From: Pseudacidobacterium sp036264445
Lineage (GTDB): Bacteria > Acidobacteriota > Terriglobia > Terriglobales > Acidobacteriaceae
Length of the DNA stretch: 9,868 bases
Assembly: GCA_036264445.1 (NCBI GenBank)
Contig: DATAQW010000173.1
Span: 1-9,868 of the forward strand
Direction: 5' to 3'
Positions within the stretch are counted from its first letter, which is position 1; every line of letters starts with the position of its first letter. The translations under genes and the position numbers were made by a program. The notes below the pieces were generated by a model, which was not told the origin of the DNA, did no database searches, and saw nothing but the letters and a program-made list of their open reading frames with translations. This document shows, piece by piece, positions 1 through 5,992 of the stretch.

Positions 1-1530
1 CTGGCTGTCCTTAAAGGGCATATTGGTTGTGTAGCTGCCGCTGTTCGTAAGAGGCGAATCGTTCCATGGATTCTCAGGAATGTACTTGAGCGCTGTCCTG
101 TAGAAGGTCGAAGCGCTGTTTGTGGTGCTGACGTATGTACTGAAGGAGGTGGCCAGCGCATTGTAGTCTGTTCCGCCAACGGCAATGTTGTAGGGGGTAG
201 ATGCAAGACCGCTGATAGCAAGACCCATCGTTGCAACTGTTTCCGTGTTTGGATCGTCGCAGCCTGCCGAACCGCTGTCACCGGTGGAAACAGTGACGCT
301 GATACCTTGTGCCGCGGCCTGCTCCCACGCATTGAGAATCTGAAGGTTACCGCTTGCGCCCTGGGAGGCTTCGCAGTTGCCGAAGCTGACATTCAGGATG
401 CTGACGGCATTGTCGTCAAGAGCGCGGTAGATGGAGAGGAAGAGTCCGACCTGCAAGTCAGTATCTGCAGCAGTATAGAAATTGATGTTCGCGCCTGGAG
501 CAATACCACCGGATACTTCAAGATCCAGCAGGGCTTCGGTAGCGTCGCCATTTATGCCGGGGTCATTGCCATCGATGATGACATTGGGCTGGTTGGTATA
601 AGTAGAAGGCAGGAAGCCTGCGCGGTAGGCGGCAACGTCGCTCGCATTGATGTTCGAGTCTCCGACAATACCAATGGTTACGCCTGTGCCGTCATACGTC
701 TTGCCGCCCAGTAGCGACGAAGAATAGTTCCCATTCAGTGCCGAGCTGGGCGTGTCGTAAATAGTCGCAGCATCGGCTGGACCGACATAGAGATAATGAT
801 TTCCCGAAGTGTCTGAAAGCGTGAGGTCGGGCTTGATGCTCTTGGTCTCAGGGTCGAAATGAGCCGTGGATTTTCTGGCTGCATTTGACTTCGGATGGAA
901 ATCATTCAACGAGGCTATGCCGCCGACTACAGGAGCGAGCGCAGCGGGAATCTGCGGGTCGGATGCGTTGGCGAAGTGAGATTCGCCATTCACGTTATAG
1001 CGATGAATCGAGGTATGGAAGGCCTGCTGAATCTGCGCTACGTTTCCTGAAAAGATAACGACGTTGCGCGCCTGCGGAACCTTGTCGACCGTAAATCCCT
1101 GCGACTGGAGCCATGCGGTCACAGCGCTCAAATCCGTATCGCTGATGCCATACTGCTTGCCGAACTGCGCGGGCGTAAGCCACTTGCGGTAATTGGGAGA
1201 CGAGGGCGTCTGGACATCGCTCAAAAACTGCTTGAGCGCTGTTTCCTGCGCGTCGCTGCGCTTGAGCACCAGCATGATGCGTCCAGTAGACATCGATCCC
1301 GGCGCCGCTCCCTGGTCAAACCGCGCCTGTGCCAACGGATGCACGTTGTGCTGCAAAGTAACGCGCACATCCGGATTGATGGCCTGAGTAATACGGTTAG
1401 GAATGACGGTTTCCTGCTGGGTCTGCGCGAAGCTTGTGGAGGCAGTGAAGGCAAACAATCCGGCAGCGGCTAGCGCGGCCAGACGAGGGGCAACAGTGCG
1501 TGGCTTAAGGGATAGGGATTTTGAGAACAT
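1..1530 (-). CDS. Secreted S53 (sedolisin/kumamolisin-like) peptidase, 5' part
   Basis: The frame is open from an ATG at 1530 to the left edge (510 codons), so the C-terminus is missing. Residues 1-35 form a signal peptide: basic start, Ala/Leu-rich core, cleavage probably after SFA. Residues about 80-210 resemble the pro-kumamolisin activation domain (SPNYRKWLTPAQFGKQYG). The catalytic domain follows from about 240. The Glu and Asp of the S53 triad are visible as E332 and D336 in the TEALLDLEVSGG motif. The oxyanion Asp is D418 in STGDSGSAG. The D336-D418 spacing of 82 equals Asp82-Asp164 in kumamolisin, so the catalytic Ser should fall near residue 532, just outside the window. Known family members are acid-active endopeptidases made as secreted zymogens. 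An ATG two codons upstream (1536) is possible; 1530 is preferred because AGGA lies five bases before it. Family call is confident; substrate is unknown. Confidence 0.9.
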   Translation of the reverse strand, partial: MFSKSLSLKPRTVAPRLAALAAAGLFAFTASTSFAQTQQETVIPNRITQAINPDVRVTLQHNVHPLAQARFDQGAAPGSMSTGRIMLVLKRSDAQETALKQFLSDVQTPSSPNYRKWLTPAQFGKQYGISDTDLSAVTAWLQSQGFTVDKVPQARNVVIFSGNVAQIQQAFHTSIHRYNVNGESHFANASDPQIPAALAPVVGGIASLNDFHPKSNAARKSTAHFDPETKSIKPDLTLSDTSGNHYLYVGPADAATIYDTPSSALNGNYSSSLLGGKTYDGTGVTIGIVGDSNINASDVAAYRAGFLPSTYTNQPNVIIDGNDPGINGDATEALLDLEVSGGIAPGANINFYTAADTDLQVGLFLSIYRALDDNAVSILNVSFGNCEASQGASGNLQILNAWEQAAAQGISVTVSTGDSGSAGCDDPNTETVATMGLAISGLASTPYNIAVGGTDYNALATSFSTYVSTTNSASTFYRTALKYIPENPWNDSPLTNSGSYTTNMPFKDSQ

Positions 1531-1647
1531 GGCCATCCTGTGAAACTGCGTGGAATTAGATTGGAAATTTTGCGTAAGAAAGCGATAGCGAAACCGCGTT
1601 CTGCGACGCGTCCCGGTCGCGGACTCCAAGTGTCCGCTTCTGGCTCG

Positions 1648-1676
1648 GTTGTATGACAATGCACGGTCACTGTCAA
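1648..1676 (-). promoter_or_regulatory. Sigma70-like promoter for the S53 peptidase
   Basis: On the minus strand TTGACA (1676-1671) is followed, after exactly 17 bases, by TACAAC (1653-1648). That is a perfect -35 and a four-of-six -10. Transcription would start near 1641, leaving a leader of about 110 nt before the protease ATG. Found by eye; not tested. Confidence 0.5.
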
Positions 1677-1702
1677 GCAAAGGCCTCTGTGCGATTGTTT
1701 AG

Positions 1703-1736
1703 ACCGCAAAGGCTGGAATTTAGTTGCGGTACCGCA
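1703..1736. repeat. Inverted ACCGCAA / TTGCGGT / ACCGCA elements
   Basis: ACCGCAA at 1703-1709 pairs perfectly with TTGCGGT at 1724-1730. The latter abuts ACCGCA at 1731-1736, making a perfect 12-bp palindrome TGCGGTACCGCA (1725-1736). The cluster lies about 30-60 bp upstream of the -35 of the protease promoter, where an activator or repressor could bind. Operator function is inference. Confidence 0.35.
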
Positions 1737-1805
1737 TTCTTTTTTGTGGCATATCAAATCAATGATCGAAGCCATCGACACAAAATCTCAATACCGCCCG
1801 CCTGA

Positions 1806-1817
1806 GAGTGATCACTC
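1806..1817. repeat. Perfect 12-bp palindrome GAGTGATCACTC
   Basis: GAGTGATCACTC is its own reverse complement. It sits between the fadE stop codon and the protease promoter. It has no loop and no T-run after it on either strand, so it fits a protein-binding site better than a terminator. Confidence 0.3.
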
Positions 1818-1888
1818 GCCCTTAATTTACAAGGATGGCCGGGTGCCCGCACCTCGATTTTTAGATGTGGGTGAATGACCCTCGAAAC

Positions 1889-3706
1889 CTACAGCGGATA
1901 CCTTCCGGCATCAATGGCCTGCTTTGCCAGTTCGCGTCCAACCTGGATGGTGTTCGCTGGCTCATGCTTGGCCAGACGGCGCAGGATAGCAAGCTGCGTG
2001 CGCAGCATATCTCCTTCCGCCACAGCGGCAATCACGCGCCGTGCCGCCTGCTCGATGACCGACATGGCATGCGCGGCATAGTATTGCGTCGCCAACACCC
2101 CCAGACCGCCTCCGCCATTGCGAGCTTTCCTCGCGCGCAGCAAAGCCGATTCCAGCGCATAGATCTCAATCAGCATGTCAGCCAGATCGGCCATGATCTC
2201 CTGCTGATCGACAAGCGCATTCATATATTTCTGGCTGGCTGCTCCGGCGGCAAAGAGCGCAAGCTTCTTGGCATTGGCTAGAATGCCCGCCTCGCGCGCA
2301 AGTGCGTCTTCTACCGATTCATCAAAGCTCGGCACAGGCGGTGACATTACCTCATCCATAAGCTGCTTGATTGCGGGCAGCAACGGAAGCTGTCCGGTCA
2401 TGGCGCGCTTCATCAAAAACCCGGTAATGATGAGGCGGTTGATTTCGTTTGTGCCTTCAAATATTCGGTTGATGCGCGAATCGCGGTAAGCGCGCTCGGC
2501 CGGATACTCTTCCACGTATCCATATCCCGCGTAGATTTGTACAACATGGTCAACCACGGCGTCGAGCATCTCCGAACCCCATACTTTAAGGATGGAGCAC
2601 TCGACCGCGTACTCCTCGATACGCTTCTGGATCTCGCGTGGGTTGTGCGTCTGATCTTCAGGAATGCCTGAAAGCGCCGCATCGATCATGCCCACGGTGC
2701 GGTAAGTCATCGCCTCGCCCACAAAGATGCGTGCCGTTGAGTCAGCAATTTTCTGCTGAATGAGGCCGAAGTCTGAGATGGACTTGCCGAATGCTTTGCG
2801 CTCCTTCGCGTATTTGATTCCGTTGCCGAGCGAGGTGCGCGCGCCGCCAAGACAAGCTGCTCCCAGCTTGAATCGCCCAATATTCAGTATGTTGAAGGCG
2901 ATGTGATGCCCCTTGCCCGCTTCTCCAAGAAGATTTTCAACAGGCACCTTGCAGTCCGAGAGAATCAACGGACACGTAGACGAACCGCGAATGCCCAGCT
3001 TGTGCTCCTCTGCGCCAACGGTGAATCCAGGTGTATTGCGCTCGATCAAGAACGCGGACATCTTCGCGTTCTTTGACTCCGGATCGGCAGGATCAACAAT
3101 CTTGGCAAAAACGGTGAACAGATCTGCGAAGCCAGCGTTGGTAATCCACATCTTCTCGCCATTCATGATGTAGTGCTTGCCATCATCCGAAAGCACAGCC
3201 CGCGTCCGGATATTCATCGCGTCAGAACCAGACGAAGCTTCCGAGAGCGCATAAGCCGCGATCCACTCTCCCGAGGCGAGTTTCGGTAAATATTTTTCCT
3301 TTTGCGCATCCGTCCCGTACCAGACGATGGGCAACGTGCCGATGCCGACATGCGCGCTGAAGGCAACAGAGAAGCTTGCCACCATCGACATGCGGTCAGC
3401 AATAATCGCCGACGTGACCTTGTCCATGGCAAGGCCGCCGTATTCTTCGGGAACATCGACCGCCATCAGACCAAGATCGCCAGCCTTCTTGAGCAGACCC
3501 CGCGTCACATCAAAATGCTTGGCCTCAATCTCGTCTGCCGCAGGAACAACTTCATTCGCAGCGAACTGCGCAGCGGTTTCGGCGATCTGACGCTGCTCGT
3601 CGGAAAAATCTTCAGGCGTAAAGATGTCGGAAGACTGACGTTCTTCGAGAAGAAAGCTTCCGCCAGTAACAGCTTTGGCGGATACGGAGGTGGTAACCGT
3701 GGCCAT
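1889..3706 (-). CDS. fadE: Acyl-CoA dehydrogenase, long FadE type
   Basis: A 605-residue FAD-dependent acyl-CoA dehydrogenase catalysing the first beta-oxidation step, acyl-CoA to trans-2-enoyl-CoA, with electrons passed to electron-transfer flavoprotein. Visible landmarks are ALSEASSGSD (153-162) and KMWITNAG (185-192) of the flavin/substrate region. The catalytic base is probably E417 in RIFEGTNEI (414-422). About 170 residues follow the usual ACAD core, as in VLCAD, ACAD9 and Bacillus subtilis FadE (about 594 aa), which points to long-chain substrates. A good Shine-Dalgarno (AGGAG, eight bases before the ATG) supports the start at 3706. It is the last gene of the fadN-thiolase-fadE block. 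It is separated from the small membrane-protein gene by 212 bp, mostly filled by that gene's orphaned tail. The frame is intact. The broad family is certain; chain-length preference is inference. Confidence 0.93.
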   Translation of the reverse strand: MATVTTSVSAKAVTGGSFLLEERQSSDIFTPEDFSDEQRQIAETAAQFAANEVVPAADEIEAKHFDVTRGLLKKAGDLGLMAVDVPEEYGGLAMDKVTSAIIADRMSMVASFSVAFSAHVGIGTLPIVWYGTDAQKEKYLPKLASGEWIAAYALSEASSGSDAMNIRTRAVLSDDGKHYIMNGEKMWITNAGFADLFTVFAKIVDPADPESKNAKMSAFLIERNTPGFTVGAEEHKLGIRGSSTCPLILSDCKVPVENLLGEAGKGHHIAFNILNIGRFKLGAACLGGARTSLGNGIKYAKERKAFGKSISDFGLIQQKIADSTARIFVGEAMTYRTVGMIDAALSGIPEDQTHNPREIQKRIEEYAVECSILKVWGSEMLDAVVDHVVQIYAGYGYVEEYPAERAYRDSRINRIFEGTNEINRLIITGFLMKRAMTGQLPLLPAIKQLMDEVMSPPVPSFDESVEDALAREAGILANAKKLALFAAGAASQKYMNALVDQQEIMADLADMLIEIYALESALLRARKARNGGGGLGVLATQYYAAHAMSVIEQAARRVIAAVAEGDMLRTQLAILRRLAKHEPANTIQVGRELAKQAIDAGRYPL

Positions 3707-3780
3707 GAACGATGCTCCTGATTTTGCTCAACGCAACATCCTACGCCAGTTTGATGAAGATTTGGTGTGTGGGACGGCCG

Positions 3781-3918
3781 CTAGTAGAGAACTGCTTCTA
3801 CATATAAAGGATTCTTAGGCGGCCAGCGGACTATGCATGTCTTGCTTTTCTTTCGCGAGAGCCAGAATTCCAGAAATGCTTTATCGCTAACCTGTTTAGA
3901 AGCGGGGAGCCATGTGTT
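3781..3918 (-). pseudogene. Orphaned 3' part of the DUF3592-like gene after an in-frame TAA
   Basis: Immediately after the TAA at 3921-3919, the same frame stays open for 45 codons to a TAG at 3783-3781. The encoded tail starts NTWLPAS, continues with VSDKAFLEFWLSRKK, and ends VRWPPKNPLYVEAVL. This is what the C-terminal half of DUF3592-type domains looks like: a 'lPAS' strand, then a basic stretch, then 'V.(W/Y).P.NP..(A/E)AVL'. The small gene upstream ends exactly where this half should begin. It therefore reads as one ~139-codon gene split by a nonsense codon. No start codon or ribosome-binding site is evident for separate translation. Family assignment is from memory of the pattern, not a search. 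Confidence 0.6.
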
Positions 3919-4200
3919 TTACTGAACGCCGTTGCGCTCAAAAATAACATGCGCTTCGGCCTGATAGTCGATTTCGCCAGGTTGATACTGATGTTCTATT
4001 TGGCCTACAACCACTATCCGTGTTTCTAATACCTGACCGGTCACCGTCGGCCAACTTATCTTGTAATCCTTGGTCCAAGGATGCGCAATTAACAGAGGAA
4101 ACGCGACTGCGAATACGAAAAATAATATCCCAAAAGCGTTCCAAACCTTTGGATGCTTCCAAGATTGTGGCATCTTTGGTTTTACTGCGTGGTTGCTCAT
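3919..4200 (-). CDS. Small one-helix membrane protein, DUF3592-like, probably truncated
   Basis: A 93-residue protein with a basic N-terminus (residues 1-20), one hydrophobic helix at about 21-39, then an extracytoplasmic-type beta segment. That segment begins WPTVTGQVLET and includes HQYQPGEIDYQAEAHV. The 'WPTVtGxVxexrv' opening and the later Y.P...Y strand resemble DUF3592 domains, whose function is not known. It starts five bases after the thiolase stop with no strong Shine-Dalgarno, so translational coupling to the thiolase is likely. The ORF stops at NGVQ-TAA, before the second half of the expected domain, which continues in frame downstream (see 3781-3918). Either the gene is a recent pseudogene or the short product is made. 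No link to fatty-acid oxidation is visible other than position. Confidence 0.65.
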   Translation of the reverse strand: MSNHAVKPKMPQSWKHPKVWNAFGILFFVFAVAFPLLIAHPWTKDYKISWPTVTGQVLETRIVVVGQIEHQYQPGEIDYQAEAHVIFERNGVQ

Positions 4201-4205
4201 GGTTT

Positions 4206-5393
4206 CTAATTCAAATTTTCAAACACTCCCGCAGCCCCCATGCCACCACCGACACACATCGTTACCAGTCCATAACGCAGATTGCGCCGCTTCATCTCAT
4301 GCAGCAAAGTCGCTGTAAGCTTGGCTCCTGTGCAGCCAAGCGGATGTCCAAGAGCAATCGCTCCGCCGTTGACATTGACCTTCGCAGGATCGAGCCCTGC
4401 CTGCTGGATTACAGCGAGCGACTGTGCAGCAAAAGCTTCGTTCAGCTCGACCAGGTCAATCTGCTCCAATTTCAGTCCAGCCAGCTTCAGAGCTTTAGGG
4501 ATGGCGAAGACTGGGCCTAATCCCATTTCTTCCGGCAGGCATCCGGCGGTGGCGAAGCTGACGAACCGCGCCATAGGCTTGAGATTGAGTACCTGCGCGC
4601 GTTCGGCGGACATGATAACTGCGGCAGCCGCCCCATCTGAGGTTTGCGACGAGTTCCCTGCCGTAACTGCACCTTTCGCATGAAAGGCTGGTTTGAGTTT
4701 CGCCAGAGCCTCAGCCGAGGTATCGGCGCGCGGACCTTCATCCACCTTAAACTCTACAGACTTCAATTCCGGCTTTGCAGGATTCTTCGTCGGCGTCGAA
4801 TATGTCACCGTTACAGGCACAATTTCTTCAGCAAACCTCCCAGACTGGATCGCATTCAGCGCATTCTGATGACTGCTCAATGAAAAAGCATCTGCCTGCT
4901 CGCGGCTAACGCCGTATTTTGCCGCCACACGCTCAGCCGTAAGCCCCATCGAAAGATAGCTGTCCGCATAATGATCGATTAGCCATGGATTCGCGCTGAT
5001 CTTATTGCCGCCCATCGGCACCATGCTCATCGATTCAGTACCGCCGGCGATCATTACTTCCGCGCTTCCGGACCGAACACGGTCTGCAGCAATGGCGATG
5101 GACTGCAATCCCGAAGAGCAGAAGCGGTTGATGGTCATCGCCGAGGCTTCAACCGGCAATCCAGCGCGAAGACTGGCGATGCGGGCCACATTCATTCCCT
5201 GTTCGGCTTCAGGCATGGCGCAGCCAAGAATTACGTCTTCTACTTCTTTAGCGTCCAGGCCGGGAACTTTTTCGAGCGCGCCTTTGATTGCAACTGCAGC
5301 AAGATCATCGGGCCGCGTAAAGGCCAACGCACCTTTCGGGGCCTTTCCCACAGCAGTACGAACAGCGCTTACGATAACTGGATCTGTCATCAT
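4206..5393 (-). CDS. fadA: Acetyl-CoA C-acyltransferase (3-ketoacyl-CoA thiolase)
   Basis: A 395-residue type II thiolase, the length typical of the family. It cleaves 3-ketoacyl-CoA with CoA to acetyl-CoA and a shortened acyl-CoA, the last step of the beta-oxidation turn. All catalytic elements are present. The nucleophile is C92 in NRFCSSG. NEAFA lies at 318-322. H350 is in GGAIALGHPLGCTGA, and C380 is in MCVGGGMGAAG. Its place between a FadN-like and a FadE-like gene matches B. subtilis FadA (YusK) and favours degradation over biosynthetic acetoacetyl-CoA formation. The start is ambiguous between two adjacent ATGs (5393 and 5390). GAGGTGA lies just upstream, and the second ATG (giving MTDPVIVSAVRT) has the more usual spacing. 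The stop codon of the upstream gene sits in this ribosome-binding site, so the two are probably coupled. Confidence 0.92.
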   Translation of the reverse strand: MMTDPVIVSAVRTAVGKAPKGALAFTRPDDLAAVAIKGALEKVPGLDAKEVEDVILGCAMPEAEQGMNVARIASLRAGLPVEASAMTINRFCSSGLQSIAIAADRVRSGSAEVMIAGGTESMSMVPMGGNKISANPWLIDHYADSYLSMGLTAERVAAKYGVSREQADAFSLSSHQNALNAIQSGRFAEEIVPVTVTYSTPTKNPAKPELKSVEFKVDEGPRADTSAEALAKLKPAFHAKGAVTAGNSSQTSDGAAAAVIMSAERAQVLNLKPMARFVSFATAGCLPEEMGLGPVFAIPKALKLAGLKLEQIDLVELNEAFAAQSLAVIQQAGLDPAKVNVNGGAIALGHPLGCTGAKLTATLLHEMKRRNLRYGLVTMCVGGGMGAAGVFENLN

Positions 5394-5402
5394 TTCACCT
5401 CA
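5388..5402 (-). promoter_or_regulatory. Ribosome-binding site overlapping the upstream stop codon
   Basis: On the minus strand the upstream gene's TGA (5402-5400) is the start of TGAGGTGA, a strong Shine-Dalgarno. It is followed by two tandem ATGs at 5393 and 5390. This arrangement suits termination-reinitiation coupling between the small secreted-protein gene and the thiolase. Confidence 0.5.
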
Positions 5403-5990
5403 ATTATTTCCTTCAAGCGCCAGCCAGCTTCCATTGCGGTAATAACGGACCGTGGATGACCGTTCCACGTAATCATCTTCAATGCCGTCATGATCAAACG
5501 GTCCATGTTCGTGTATTCCAGGCGTGTGCATCAAGCCTTCCAGAGGAATTGTGCTGATGCCCCATGCTGAACCCATCATGCTCGATGGCGTTTCCGCTCC
5601 CATGCGCTCCGTAGCCCTATGTGTGACCAGCGTAAAGGGCTTTTCCGGAGAGCTTTGAAAGAACGCAAGCAGATCGATGGATCCATCATGCGAACAAAGC
5701 GCAGCCCAGTCGCTGCTACCTCTCCGTTCGAATGCCCCGTGGATGACATTCTCGGGCCGATGCGCTTCAAAAGTCTGTGGAATCATACAATGCAGCAGGC
5801 TCAATTGCGCAGCGATATTCTGCGGAAGATTTGGAAACGACGCGACAGGCAGCAAACGGATTTTGTAGCCTCGCATTCCCTGCGCTGTTTGTATCTGGCC
5901 CGTTTCGGTTTGTTCAGTATCACGCATTGTGGTCTGTGCGCGGGTGCAAACAGCAAATACGGCTAACGCAAAAACGATATAGCGCATCAT
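5400..5990 (-). CDS. Secreted protein of unknown function inside the fad operon
   Basis: A 196-residue protein with a clear signal peptide (hydrophobic residues 3-15, cleavage probably near residue 18, before QTT), so it should be exported although both neighbours are cytoplasmic enzymes. The mature part has a compact motif region at 67-111: HCMIPQTFE, ENVIHGAFE, SSDWAALCSHDG, then LLAFF. Two cysteines, C68 and C99, could pair. The C-terminus is rich in His and acidic residues (GIHEHGPFDHDGIEDDYVE, 158-176) and ends in an aromatic strand (VRYYRNGSWLALEG). I do not recognise a named family. The His/Asp cluster could bind metal, but that is a guess. It starts two bases after the fadN stop (tandem ATGs at 5990 and 5987) and ends inside the thiolase ribosome-binding site. 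It is therefore almost certainly cotranscribed. The frame is intact. Confidence 0.75.
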   Translation of the reverse strand: MMRYIVFALAVFAVCTRAQTTMRDTEQTETGQIQTAQGMRGYKIRLLPVASFPNLPQNIAAQLSLLHCMIPQTFEAHRPENVIHGAFERRGSSDWAALCSHDGSIDLLAFFQSSPEKPFTLVTHRATERMGAETPSSMMGSAWGISTIPLEGLMHTPGIHEHGPFDHDGIEDDYVERSSTVRYYRNGSWLALEGNN

Positions 5991-5992
5991 CG

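Larger units (their letters stand above)
1531..1888. other. Intergenic region between fadE and the S53 gene
   Basis: This 358-bp stretch carries the protease promoter, its leader and the palindromes listed separately. I see no convincing gene. A 103-codon frame at 1470-1781 (minus) overlaps the protease start in another frame and has no recognisable composition. No strong intrinsic terminator follows fadE. The best hairpins on the minus strand (GGGT/ACCC near 1867-1879, GGTG/CACC near 1842-1853) have four-base stems and no U-tract. Confidence 0.6.

Noticed and set aside
307..714. 135-codon plus-strand frame
   Set aside because: It is the complement of the S53 catalytic domain, whose minus-strand reading carries E332, D336 and D418.
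1725..1747. Possible plus-strand intrinsic terminator: TGCGGTACCGCA followed by a T-rich run
   Set aside because: The palindrome leaves at most a four-base-pair stem, and no plus-strand gene lies upstream to be terminated.
1871..1877. TGAATGA, resembling half of a B. subtilis FadR box
   Set aside because: Only one half-site is present, and it lies just past the end of fadE rather than at a promoter.
1865..2281. 138-codon plus-strand frame
   Set aside because: Antisense to the C-terminus of fadE, with no recognisable motif.
3707..3780. Separate promoter for fadE
   Set aside because: Apart from the Shine-Dalgarno, no -35/-10 pair with acceptable spacing was seen in this 74-bp stretch.
4020..4520. 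166-codon plus-strand frame
   Set aside because: Antisense across the small membrane-protein gene and the thiolase end; it crosses a real gene boundary with no sign of coding constraint.
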